Below, piece after piece: positions 32,140-43,259 of a stretch of 64,000 nucleotides of DNA. The position numbers and the translations under genes were made by a program. Every line of letters starts with the position of its first letter. Position 1 is the first letter of the stretch. The stretch spans positions 439,411-503,410 of the forward strand of contig JADDTR010000013.1 in assembly GCA_015345905.1 (NCBI GenBank), read 5' to 3'. Below the pieces are notes generated by a model, which saw only the letters and a program-made list of their open reading frames with translations, was not told the origin of the DNA and did not search any database. The stretch is from Aotearoamyces nothofagi (lineage: Eukaryota; Ascomycota; Leotiomycetes; Leotiales; Tympanidaceae).

Positions 32140-35100
32140 ATGGATCTACCAATGCCCAGTACGCTGAGTGAAGTAGAAGCTGTGAGTATGTGTGCCACGT
32201 TTGTTTCAGAGCTTCACTGATATCGACAAGCTTGTCCAGGAGTTGTACCAGCCTGGATCTCCACAAAGGATTATCAAGATCCAGGAGATTCTCCAGCAGC
32301 TGCAAAGGTCCCCCGAGGGATGGCAACTTGCAAACAGTCTGCTGGAGAGTGCTGATGAGAAAGTCATGTTTTTCGGAGCGTTGACTTTTACCGTCAAACT
32401 CAACTCGGACTCGTACGTTGTGGGCCGGTGCAATGCAGCCACTTAGTACTAACCTTATCCTAGGGAGTCTTTGAATGCCAGTGAGGCAGAGGCATTACTA
32501 AACCGGCTTACAAGTTGGCTGATTCGTTGCCTGCGCCAGTCCGTTAGCCCACTTGTCATTCGGAAGTTATGCTCAACGCTTGTGGTGTACTTTTTGCATT
32601 TTTCTGCATCCTGGACACAGTGCGTAAAGCAACTTATCTATTCATTATGCGTTGATGAGGCTATTGCCATAGACTCTTTTGAACAAGGGTTGGATATAAA
32701 TGCTTTGGTTGAAAGATTATCTGCCGAGAAAACATCGGCTGCATTGTGGTTCAGCACGGCCCTTGCAGAGGAGGTCGGAAAAACAGATGCAAATAATATC
32801 AAACAGTAAGCCACACCATATCCTCCATACCCCCAAAACTTGATTTGACATTATTCCGAGTCATCATTTTCATGACCGGCTGAAGCAGAATGTCGACGAT
32901 GCTGTTGCATTGATACGCAGAGGCCTTACCGACAATGAGTTTAGTTCCATGTTGCAAAACAAAGTCCGCCAGGACTCCATGAAATGTTTCCAGTCATGGG
33001 TTCTCTACTCCCACCGCGCCTTTATTGATGCATCGATCGTGCTTGAACCGCTCAAAGAGTTGACCAAACTTGCTATATCATGTCTCATGCAGGAGGATAT
33101 GTACGAGGTCACAGTCGAGTTATTCTCGGACATTTTGACCAATTATTCAAGGTTCCTAGGTGATGAGGATTTGAGCCTTCTTTTTGCCATTTTCAATAGT
33201 GACTGGTCTAGAGAGCGATACACTCGGTTGATACAGGGCGATTTTGCTTTCGATTCATTGCAGTATGGGCAACTTATGATAGCTTTTGGGGACGCAACAG
33301 TGCAAGATCTGGCTCGAAAAACCAACCACCAATCTCAGCAATTTATCACTGCTCTGGAAGGTCTGCTTGCCGCTGATGGTTATGCTGTTGCTGAAGATCA
33401 AATCTTCGTCCCGGCTGTGGAATTCTGGTCGACGTTTGTGGAAGTCATGATAGACTCTCTTTACACGGAAAATGATGGAACGTCATCGGATGCTGAGTGG
33501 TCATCCACAGGAAACCATGGTTCTGAAGATGCTTTAGATGGTGACGGAGTCATCAACCAAGCAAGGAGACCTTGGCTTTCCACTGCCCGCGTACACGTTA
33601 TGCGAGCGATCGAGCATTGCTGGCGCAAAATACAGTTTCCGCCGCCTGAAGTGTTTGATAGTTGGGACTCGGTCGATCGTACTGGATTTTCTGATGCAAG
33701 AATGGATGTGGTAGACTTGCTACAGGCGTCTTACACTTTAACTGGCATACCGCTTTTTTCCCTGTTCGCGAAAATGACGATTCACTCTCTGCAGACAAGC
33801 GCTTGGGAAGAACTAGAGGCATCTCTGTTCTGTCTGAGCGCACTTTCCGACTGTATATCAGACGACGATAGGTCTGATGATATCCTTCAGAGTATATTCG
33901 GCTCCACACTATTTACTGTACTGGCAAATTCTGTATCGCAAGCACCAGTTCGAACAAGACAAGCAACTCTGTCACTCGTTGGCGAGTATGATGATTTTTT
34001 TCGGATGCATGCAGAACATCTACCAGATGCATTGTCATTTCTTTTTAACGCACTGCGCACCCCTTCTCTCGCAAGCACTGCTTCAAGATCGATCTGCTCG
34101 TTGTGCTCATCCTGTCGTCAAACTTTAACTAATGAGTTAGGTGCCTTTCTTCAACAATATAGAGGCCTAGTCTTGAGCCAAGCCATAGATGGCATCGTTA
34201 AAGAGAGAATATGTGGCGCCATTGCCGCCATAATCCAGGCTATAGTTAAGGAGGAGGATAAGGCAGCACGTATAATGCAGTTATTGCAGTATGTTAACTC
34301 CGACTTCCAGCAGAGCTTAACGCTTCTCTCAAGTGGCAACAGCGAAGAAGCTGAAGTCCGTGGACTGGAGGCGCTTAGATGTCTTACGAGCATTGCCAAG
34401 GGCCTACAAGTACCAACTGATGTTGTTGTCGACTTAACAAATGCACAAGACTTTGATCCATCAACGAAGTTTTGGACCGAAGGGGCTGGCTTGACTATCC
34501 AAAAGCAGGTTCAAGCAATCATCGAAAGATTAGTAGCCGCATTCCCAGAAAGCGGAGATATGGTCGAGGCTGCTTGCAGTGTGTTCCGTGCCGGATTTGT
34601 TGAGAAGATTCCGGGGCCCTTTGTGTTTGCTCCCAGTGATGTTACGGACTTTCTTCTCAAGGCACACCCCCAAACTCCTCGATTAGGGACTGTTATCAGC
34701 ACGGCCTGCTCTTTAGTAAGTTCCCATACTGGGGACTCGGCAGTTCGTGTTGATGATGCGTTACGCAACCTTTGCTCTTGGCTCCTGGCAATTTTACAAA
34801 CTCTTGGTGGTAAGCTAAACTTTCCGGTTCCCTTAAAGAACAAGGCCATAGGGTCTTAAAAAGACCCCCGTAGTTTGTTAGATCTTCAAGTTGACTGTTG
34901 TGATATACTTTTCAACCTCGCTCTTTTCTTATTTCCCCCTCAGGCTAACGGACAAGCAGAACCTAGCAACGACCCTGAAATCGCACAGGCCGGCATTGAT
35001 TTTGTCTACAGACTCTTACCTGGCTACGCCAACGTCTTCATGGAACAGTCCTCAAGTGCACTAGAAAACCTCTTCATATTTACCCTGAAATCACTCGTAG

Positions 35101-35609
35101 GAAAGGATCCGTTGCCAAAATCTGCCTCTGCGGACTTTTGGGTGTGTTCTTCGCCGCTACTAGTTATGTTCGTTGCTAATTGTCTACAGTCTTCTTTCGT
35201 ATCTTTGGCAAATCTTTCGAGCACACTTCACATTGTCACTAACAGCGCGATGGAACACCTAGGACCTTCACTTGCAGAAGCATTAGTTTACAATATAAGT
35301 GGTAATGCCGCACGCAGTGAGCTTGAAAAAGTGTCCGAACCCCTTAAAAAGCTTGTGGCACGGCAAGTACACGCCAAGGCGTGGCTGGAGAACGCCCTTT
35401 TTGGAACGAGCTTCCAGAACGACAAAATCGGGGATAAAGAGAAAAGAATATTCCTGCAAAAAATCATTAGGTGAGAGTGAATTCAATGATGCTTTTTGGG
35501 AAATGCTGATTTCTCTCAACCTAGTCTTCGTGGCGCTAAACAAACAAACCAGGTTGTAAAGGACTTCTGGTTGGTTTGTCGAGGATCAAATTTTGCATAT
35601 GCTTCGTGA
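32140..35609 (+). CDS. Importin-beta family karyopherin (Kap122/Pdr6, importin-13 like)
   Basis: Likely exons are 32140-32181, 32210-32412, 32464-32805, 32861-34809, about 34957-35141, 35190-35470 and 35525-35609, giving an alpha-helical protein of roughly 1,000 aa. The N-terminus resembles importin-beta/importin-13 repeats (ELYQPGSPQRIIKIQEILQQ, GWQLANSLLESADEKVMFFG, SPLVIRKLCSTLVVYFL). The rest is HEAT-like with no other domain. Such karyopherins carry cargo through nuclear pores; Kap122 imports TFIIA in yeast. Two junctions are unsure. Intron 1 would be only 28 nt, so the first exon may be wrong. At the exon 4/5 junction the strong acceptor at 34941-34943 breaks frame, while AG at 34955-34956 keeps it. 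The family call is good; the exact subfamily is inferred from remembered N-terminal consensus. Confidence 0.82.
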
Positions 35610-35716
35610 CACCAAATTGCAATGTCGGCGTTGTCATAGTAGGCATTGCTCGGGGTCAAGCTCTTCCTAATATATAGCAAAGAAGTATATGATAGTTTCA
35701 TACCTGCGTTTCAATA

Positions 35717-36281
35717 CTAGAAGTGCATGAAAGCTGCTAGAGCAAATGTCGTGCCAAGAGATATCTTGAACGCTACATTATCCTGCACAGCAGACCGCAC
35801 ATCTATGCTTGTAGCATAGCGCTGTAACTTTTCGTAAGGAAGGACATTTACTCCATAACTCGCAGCCCACTGTAGTCTTTTATCAGGGATATCATCTTCA
35901 AATATTTCTTGGGGAAGGCAAACCTGTACACCAACTACTAGCAGCCCAATCAAGAGAGCCATGGGCTTCGAGAAAGTACTGACCGCCAACCCAGCACATA
36001 ACCCTATTGTGGTAGATATCAGCAGGTGAAGACCATTATAGATGTGTTGAAGGTTTGCCACTACCTATGATACTCCCGCAGCTAATCTGTCTTATGGCAG
36101 CGGGGTTCAACCTGCCACTCCGTAGAACAGGCGTCTGAGGGTTCTTTTTGAAGGATCCAGGAGATGTGACTGGCTTGTAATCAAGGCTTGCTGGCCGTTG
36201 CTGGCTAACGTGTAGCGATGCCAGAGACAAGCCCAGGCCTACGCCGAGGGCTTGGGGACGTAACAAGGGTCGAAGGAACAT
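35717..36281 (-). CDS. FUN14 family mitochondrial membrane protein
   Basis: Three exons (36281-36065, 36003-35924, 35869-35717) sum to 450 nt and 149 aa. The N-terminus MFLRPLLRPQALGVGLGLSL is basic and hydrophobic. The FUN14 core reads LNPAAIRQISCGSIIGLCAG, then AVSTFSKPMALLIGLLVVGV, joined across intron 2 to QWAASYGVNVLPYEKLQRY. A C-terminal hydrophobic segment ends at MHF. FUN14 proteins are small outer mitochondrial membrane proteins; human FUNDC1 is a mitophagy receptor, and fungal roles are less clear. No LIR-type motif is obvious. An upstream in-frame ATG at 36317 would add 12 residues; I prefer 36281 because family members begin close to FLRP. Confidence 0.88.
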
Positions 36282-36906
36282 CGATGCCGTTTGTGATACG
36301 TGATAAGGCCTGTGCATGCGAGTCTCGTATTGGGCCTACTGGGGACGTGATATCGTGACTGGGAAGCTGCGGCGCTGTTCAGATCCCTTGCTTGTCCCTG
36401 CCTTCTTTCTGGCTGTACGGGTTGTGGGCTTGAAAGCAAGATCGAGCGCACAATTCGAGAATATGTACTGCAAGTCTGCAACCAACTCAGTATCACTATA
36501 AGCTATCCTGGCATCGGCGGTAAGGAAGAGCAAAGTTACCTTGCAGGATACCCTGCCGACGTGCTAACATGTCGCGGCTATATGTCCGTAACCCTCAGAT
36601 ACCCGCATGTACCCGTGCGAAGTTTGTTTACCACATAGGACACAGGATTGCCTACGATACCAGGCATGAACGAACGAATACCTCATCGAGCCTACTGCGT
36701 AAATCTCGATAGCTGCTGGTGATCATTGACGGCAGCCAAATTAAGCAAGCATCCAGGACCCAATACCCATACTCGTAGCGATAGCGGAGCGCACTTCCAA
36801 ACCCCCCCCACCAACATTGTCAAGTTCAAATCTGAGTTCATGGACACTCGGCCATCATAGAGCATATGCGCTGGCCTTCATCAACACCACAGATAGCACA
36901 TGATCG
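36282..36906. promoter_or_regulatory. Divergent promoter region of FUN14 gene and aminopeptidase P
   Basis: About 600 bases between two divergent starts, with no credible ORF. Both promoters must be here. The part near 36800-36815 has a C-rich run. Confidence 0.45.
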
Positions 36907-39217
36907 ATGCGATACCAGCGTTGCATGGGCAAGATCCTTCACACCGGCACACGAAAGTTATTCAACCAACGGGCCGCGCCACGGGATATCCATATCAGGG
37001 TTCGATACAGTTCCACATTAGTGGCGTCTGTAGACATGGAGACGGTCGACACAAGCCAGCGCTTGGCTCATCTACGACAGTTGATGAAGAAAAATAATAT
37101 TGATGTTTACAGTATGTAAGTTGCTGATATCCTATTATCGATTCAGCTGACTGACGGGCATAGTAATCCCTTCCGAGGACAGTCATTCTTCAGAATATAT
37201 AGCTCCATGTGATGCAAGACGAGAATTCATTTCGGGGTTTACGGGGTCTGCAGGGTGTGCTGTGGTGACACTTGACAAGGCTGCGCTAGCTACTGACGGT
37301 CGATACTTCAACCAGGCTGAGAAGCAACTAGACAGGTCGTGGCTATTATTGAAGCAGGGGCTACAAGATGTACCAACGTGGCAGGAATGGACAGCAGAGC
37401 AAGCCCGGGACGATAAGACTGTCGGTGTTGACCCGACCGTCATATCCGCACCCGAGGCAAGGAAGCTCTCCGATAAGATCAAGAAGTCTGGAGGAGGAGA
37501 GTTGGTTGCTCTCCAGGATAACCTAGTTGATACTGTGTGGGGTGCAGACCGCCCACCAAGGCCAAACGAGCCCGTCAAGCTCCTTCCCCAGCATTTCGCT
37601 GGCAAGGAGATCAAATCGAAGCTGGAAGATCTTCGAAAGGAGCTAGAAAAGAGGAAGAGCTCTGGATTCGTCGTATCTATGCTGGATGAAATTGCATGGC
37701 TTTTTAACCTTCGCGGCAACGATATCCCATACAATCCTGTATTCTTCTCCTATGCTACAGTCACTCCTACCTCTGCTACTCTCTATGTCAACTCCTCTAA
37801 ATTAAGCAGGGAGGTAGAGAACCATCTTACGGAAAACGGTATCTCGTTACGACCATATGATGCCATCTTTGAAGACACTGAGGCGCTCAACCGCTTGTTA
37901 GATGCTTCATCAGCAGCATATGTGGCCCCTGTACTAAGAGCGGAGAATAGTGTAGCATCAGATGAACAAACTAAACGGTCTAGCCACTCTGAAGTCAAGG
38001 TTAAAAGGTTCCTTGTCTCCAATAAGACGTCGTGGGCATTGAAACGATCTCTGGGTGGCGAAACAAAGGCAGAGGAAGTGCGAAGTCCTATTGGCGATGC
38101 CAAAGCTGTCAAAAACGAGACTGAGCTAGAGGGAATGAGAGCCTGCCATATAAGAGATGGTGCTGCCTTGACTGAATATTTTGCTTGGCTTGAACATGAA
38201 CTCGTCGATAAGCAAACAAAGCTGGATGAGGTTACTGCAGCTGACAAGCTCGAACAACTTAGGTCGAAACATCAGAATTTCGTCGGGCTCTCGTTTGATA
38301 CAATATCTTCTACCGGAGCCAATGCTGCCGTAATTCACTACAAGCCAGAACGTGGAAACTGCTCTATCATTGATGCAAAGGCAATCTATCTTTGTGATTC
38401 TGGTCAGTAGCTCTCATACTTAGTCATTTTCCAATTAGGTAGTAGATGAGTTGCGAACCATATTTCACGAGTTATGACTCCCTAAAATATTGCGTTGCCT
38501 TCTATACTTTTCCGAACCCTTTGGAAAGCACATGCTAATATATTTTGGAAACCATCTAGGCGCACAATATTTAGATGGAACGACAGATACAACGAGGACT
38601 CTCCATTTTGGTGAGCCTTCAGAGATTGAGCGCAAAGCGTATACTCTTGTATTGAAGGGTAACATTGCACTTGATACTGCAGTCTTCCCAAAGGGAACTA
38701 GTGGGTTTTCGCTGGACACGCTGGCAAGACAGTTTCTCTGGGTAAGTCTCGTGGTTCAACCTCCTTTACTTTAATATTGATTTCTGCGTAGGAAGAAGGT
38801 CTCGACTATCGCCATGGCACCGGCCATGGCGTTGGATCATACCTCAACGTCCATGAAGGTCCTATAGGAATTGGAACCCGCATACAGTATTCCGAAGTGC
38901 CACTTGCTCCAGGAAACGTTATATCAAACGAGCCAGGATATTATCAAGATGGAGCATTCGGAATCCGAATCGAGAATATTATAATGGTAAAGGAGGCAGA
39001 AACCAACCACAAATTTGGCGACAAGCCGTATCTCGGCTTTGAACATGTTACTATGGTGCCCTACTGTAGAAAACTCATCGACGAGAATCTTCTGACCAGG
39101 AAAGAGAAGCATTGGCTGAACAGTTATCATGCTGATATTTATGCGAAGACAAAAGATTTCTTCAGAGGCGATGAAATAACAATGAAGTGGCTTGAGAGGG
39201 AAATATCGCCTCTGTAA
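36907..39217 (+). CDS. ampp: Xaa-Pro aminopeptidase P
   Basis: Exons end/start at 37111/37164, 38402/38560 and 38741/38792; the last ends at 39217. From the conserved start [14 protein letters not shown] (ATG 37036) the protein is 640 aa, matching eukaryotic APP1. The M24 metallopeptidase domain shows all five metal ligands: DGTTDTTRT (two Asp), [16 protein letters not shown] (His), [11 protein letters not shown] (Glu) and IRIENI (Glu). The N-terminal creatinase-like domain includes [15 protein letters not shown] and ATDGRYF. The enzyme removes the N-terminal residue before proline from peptides. An in-frame ATG at 36907 adds 43 residues that are Arg-rich, contain few acids and end with RVRYSS, so a mitochondrial isoform is possible. 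Span is given from this upstream start. Confidence 0.95.
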
Positions 39218-39794
39218 CTAAGTACTGCTCCAATTTCTACTATAGCCGAGCAACTACTTGACAATGTTAATACCATTTTGAGGCTAGACTGGTCTAAATT
39301 TGGGAGGGCAGTCCCTCTTGTATTTTGATGCTTCAATGAATTTACGCGTCACTACTTGACCAGTGGACCGTGATAAGAGGATGGGAAGATCGAGATATCG
39401 CTGTTCGACGTCCACACTGTGGAATATTTTGACTACTTTAAACCTATAGACTAGTAGTTCCATATTCCAAAGGAAGCTTTGGATGAATATTCAATACGCA
39501 TGATGATGCAATCTTGTATAATGCTTATATGGTTGAGCTGCGAGGAGCCTAGGAGAAGTCGTGGAATAGGCTAGCGAACGAAGCGTGACGAGGAAGGAGC
39601 CACTAGGATCTCACAAGGCTGCGGCTGAAAGACGGGGAAGCAAGCGAGCTGCGTCTACCACGACAATCAAGGAATTGCCAAGATTAAATTCTTTGTCAAG
39701 CTGAAGCTATCGCCGATCCCTATCTTGCTGTGCTATTACTAAATCTGCAGTTAATACTACAGTATTTTCAGTCTTGCTTGATCATGAAGCCACG
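39218..39794. other. Tandem intergenic region upstream of the SUN-domain gene
   Basis: Nearly 600 bases holding the aminopeptidase 3' end and the promoter of the next gene. No coding signal is seen. Confidence 0.45.
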
Positions 39795-42700
39795 ATGCAT
39801 TCCTTCATCCGCGACCGCCAAAGTCTGGCTGGGATCATCTTCCTTTGCTATTCGTTAACAGCTGTTGCTACCACAACGACTACAGCACCTGTGTCCTTGA
39901 CCTCTTCAGTAGCCACGCCGACTAAGGCTACGTACTCCACGAGTACATGCGAAAACCGTACTTTTAATCCTGTTATCCACACACTTGCATCGGTATGCGC
40001 TCGAAGCAAATGGAACGAGAGCAGCAGTACGCAATCGCTGTTTGACTCCGCCGGTGGAGAGACTGCAACGACTGTCAGCGGGGAGCGGACAATCTCTGGA
40101 TCGGGTGGCTCGCTATCTAGCACAATTATAGGAGAAGATACTGGTGCAAAATTACGGTCGGCCTTTGCAGACAGCTCAAGCTCCGTGACTCGAACAACCT
40201 CCGCCGATACATCTGCAAATACAGAGGCCGAAGCTGATGCTGCCCTTGATGACGCAGCCTTCTTAAGTTTCGAGGACTGGAAGAAGCAGATACTTGAAAA
40301 AGCGCAATTGGATCCAGATTTGGCCCACACAGTTAGAGAAGGGGAGAAGCGGCGAAGGACGGAGGGGATTCATGACACTTTGGATGCAATGGAAGACGAT
40401 GCGGAAATCGATATTGATTTTGGAGCTTTCTTGGGTCACCGTGAAACTGCTGAAACCAAATTGGAAGGTGACGATAAGCAGGCCAAGAAGACCGCACCGG
40501 CAGCCCCAGAACCGGATGACAAGGCCGAGAAACAAAGACATCGAAGTAAAGATGTAGGAACGACATGCAAGGAACGGACAAACTTTGGATCGGCGGAATA
40601 TGGAGGACAGGTAATGAAGACTAATGCTGAAGCGAAAAGTGCCTCCGCACTTTTGTCGGAAAATCGCGATGTTTACATGCTGAACACTTGCCAAGCTAAG
40701 AATAAGTTTTTCATCATTGAGCTGAGCGAGTCGATACTTGTCGACACTGTGGCTTTGGCAAACTTCGAATTTTTTTCAAGCACTTTCAGGCAATTCCGAA
40801 TTTCAGTTAGCGACCGGTATCCTGTCAAACCAGACCGGTGGGTAGACCTTGGGACATTTGAGGCAAGAAATTCTAGAGAAATCCAAGCATTTTTAATAGA
40901 CGATCCTAGAATCTGGGCTAGGTATCTCCGAATCGAGTTCATAAGTCACTATGGAAACGAGTTCTACTGTCCTGTGTCTCTTTTGCGTGTGCATGGTAGG
41001 ACAATGATACAAGACGTTCTAAGCCAAGATGCCGCCGGCGAAGAAGAGAATGACGAAGTGGAAGAGGATTTACTTGAAGCCAAGGGCGAAAAGATGGTAC
41101 CTGACGCGGTTGCCGAAATAGTGAAGGAGGAAGAGAACGTCGCCGAAGGGCTGAAGGATGCGCAAGAGGCTCTAGAAGCACTAGTTAAAACTGCAGAAGT
41201 GATCACCTCAGGACAACTAAATAAGACTTCGGGCTCGACTCGCATTTTGGAAGTTGAACAGTTACTTGAGGATGTGTGGATAGAACGAATGACTACGCCA
41301 TGGAACAAGTCAAACTCCACACCGAATGTATTTGACTCATCGACTATGGCCAGCACCTGCGTTCTAGCGGACTCTCCAGACCAGATGTCCAATCTGTCTC
41401 AGCATATTCCACATAGAACACCCGTGGCCGGCTCTGATGCTTCAACTGCCAACATGACATCAGATCCGACCTCCACCGTGGCTGCAACATCATCAAAGCC
41501 ATCGATAATTTCAGACCAGCTATCTGCAGTCACTAATGACTCGGCCTTGTTCTCAACAACTGAGGTGCCACTGTTGCAGAACGTATCACGTACAATTCCC
41601 AGCGTGAGAGGATCGGCTTCTTTACTCTCCCCTTCAGTTTCCAGCATTGCCCATGACGCCACCCCAGGTATAAGCACCAAACAATCAAGCACATCATCCG
41701 CACATACTTCCCAGCCCACAACTCAAGAGAGCTTTTTCAAAACAGTTAGCAAGCGTCTCCAGCTCTTGGAACAAAATTCTACGTTATCTCTGAAATATAT
41801 CGAGGAACAGTCAAAAATTTTAAGGGAAGCTTTCACAAAGGTCGAAAAGAGACAACTCGGAAAGACAACAACCTTTCTTGAGAATCTCAACACTACAGTT
41901 CTATCAGAGCTTCGAGCCTTTGGCCAGCAGTACGATCAGATATGGCAATCAACTGTCATTGAGCTTGAAGCCCAACGTGATCGCTCGCAACGTGAGGTCA
42001 CTGCAGTCAGCACACGGCTTAACATGCTTGCAGATGAGCTTGTGTTCCAAAAACGCATGTCAATCATTCAATCAGTTTTATTACTATTATGCTTGGGACT
42101 TGTAGTTTTCTCCCGGTTCCTTGCCGGCGGACTTATTGACGTTCCGGTCATTCAAAATATGATTGGAAAGTCTCGAAATGTATGGGGTAGTCCATTTGAG
42201 AGTCCTCTGAATAGCACTGCGAACAGCCCAGTTGTCCAGAGAGGCGGATCATTACACGGAGCTAGACCGTGGCTTGGTGGCGAGCATTCAAGGCACAGAT
42301 CTGATGAATCTGCTGGGTCATTGAGGCGCACAAGCCGGGATGATTCACCTTCTACTCCATTCTCAAACTATTCTGCACAAGAAGAGATTCTTAAGAATTG
42401 TGGTAGACAGGATGATACCATTGGAGGAGTTCGGCAGAGTCCCCCTGAGACAAATTTACTATGTCAGCAACCGACCCTGGCCGAGACTTCTAAAGCGAGC
42501 CCCTTGGGCTGGCATGAAGAGGATACCATATCGGAAGATGCCATTAATCCGCCGTCACGTACGCAATTCTTCACTTCTCCGAGCGGTGAAACATGCGAAT
42601 TCGATGTAGGACTAACAGGAGCATCGAGCTACAATAACAGCGAGAAACATGAAAATTATAGGAAGGAAAATAATGAGAGCTTTAAACATGACCTACCTGA

Positions 42701-42875
42701 CTCGACAGATGCTGATGGCGGAGGAAGATACACTGGGCTGGCTATTCGCACTCCCGGAACATCCTTGCCACCACTACCAGAGGAGAAACACAGGCGCTCG
42801 TCTCCGCCCGTGACGGAAAAGCCAGAATTCATTATTGCAAGGAAGCCACTTCCTCCTCTTCCTAATAAACTTTAA
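39795..42875 (+). CDS. SLP1: SUN-domain ER membrane protein, Slp1/EMP65 partner type
   Basis: Single-exon ORF of 1026 aa from the ATG at 39795. Residues 1-25 form a signal peptide (hydrophobic SLAGIIFLCYSLTAVA), followed by a Thr/Ser-rich lumenal stretch. A short conserved FEDWKKQILEKAQ helix lies at about residues 155-170. The SUN-like domain is at about residues 255-405: NRDVYMLNTCQAKNKFFIIE, ESILVDTVALANFEFFSS, RQFRISVSDRYPVKPDRW, YLRIEFISHYGNEFYCPVSL. Near residue 755-780 is a single transmembrane segment (IQSVLLLLCLGLVVFSRF) after a coiled coil, then a long Ser/Pro-rich cytosolic tail. Yeast Slp1 with Emp65 guards soluble ER proteins from degradation; the plant relative is opt. Domain order fits this class rather than nuclear-envelope Sad1. 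No intron is needed over 3 kb. Confidence 0.92.
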   Translation: MHSFIRDRQSLAGIIFLCYSLTAVATTTTTAPVSLTSSVATPTKATYSTSTCENRTFNPVIHTLASVCARSKWNESSSTQSLFDSAGGETATTVSGERTISGSGGSLSSTIIGEDTGAKLRSAFADSSSSVTRTTSADTSANTEAEADAALDDAAFLSFEDWKKQILEKAQLDPDLAHTVREGEKRRRTEGIHDTLDAMEDDAEIDIDFGAFLGHRETAETKLEGDDKQAKKTAPAAPEPDDKAEKQRHRSKDVGTTCKERTNFGSAEYGGQVMKTNAEAKSASALLSENRDVYMLNTCQAKNKFFIIELSESILVDTVALANFEFFSSTFRQFRISVSDRYPVKPDRWVDLGTFEARNSREIQAFLIDDPRIWARYLRIEFISHYGNEFYCPVSLLRVHGRTMIQDVLSQDAAGEEENDEVEEDLLEAKGEKMVPDAVAEIVKEEENVAEGLKDAQEALEALVKTAEVITSGQLNKTSGSTRILEVEQLLEDVWIERMTTPWNKSNSTPNVFDSSTMASTCVLADSPDQMSNLSQHIPHRTPVAGSDASTANMTSDPTSTVAATSSKPSIISDQLSAVTNDSALFSTTEVPLLQNVSRTIPSVRGSASLLSPSVSSIAHDATPGISTKQSSTSSAHTSQPTTQESFFKTVSKRLQLLEQNSTLSLKYIEEQSKILREAFTKVEKRQLGKTTTFLENLNTTVLSELRAFGQQYDQIWQSTVIELEAQRDRSQREVTAVSTRLNMLADELVFQKRMSIIQSVLLLLCLGLVVFSRFLAGGLIDVPVIQNMIGKSRNVWGSPFESPLNSTANSPVVQRGGSLHGARPWLGGEHSRHRSDESAGSLRRTSRDDSPSTPFSNYSAQEEILKNCGRQDDTIGGVRQSPPETNLLCQQPTLAETSKASPLGWHEEDTISEDAINPPSRTQFFTSPSGETCEFDVGLTGASSYNNSEKHENYRKENNESFKHDLPDSTDADGGGRYTGLAIRTPGTSLPPLPEEKHRRSSPPVTEKPEFIIARKPLPPLPNKL

Positions 42876-43259
42876 CGATATACGTCTAAAATTTTGTCCT
42901 CTGGTTATATTCTTAGCGTGGAGTTAAAGTGATTTTCTTGCATATTTGAGGGTCACGGAGTATATACGTATCTATAGACGCAACAATACGACTCTTTCCT
43001 ATGCTTTCTAGTAATATACAGTATATATTATGATAACTTAACCTAGTAGTAACCTCATGATCATGATGTTGGCAGTAACTAGCAGAAATATCTATCGGTG
43101 TTGGGCCACTGATGATAATTTAAGGGCGGCGCAATCTCGGTCACATCTTCAATCAAAAGGTAAGACGCCTGCTATAGACTCTATCAGGGTTAACATAGAG
43201 CAAAGAGTTTAAACACCGTCTAACAGATGATATATGATCCGGACGCCTATGTGCTGTTA
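42876..43259. other. Convergent 3' intergenic region
   Basis: About 380 AT-rich bases between the convergent SUN-domain gene and ADE5,7. No coding signal is seen. Confidence 0.5.
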
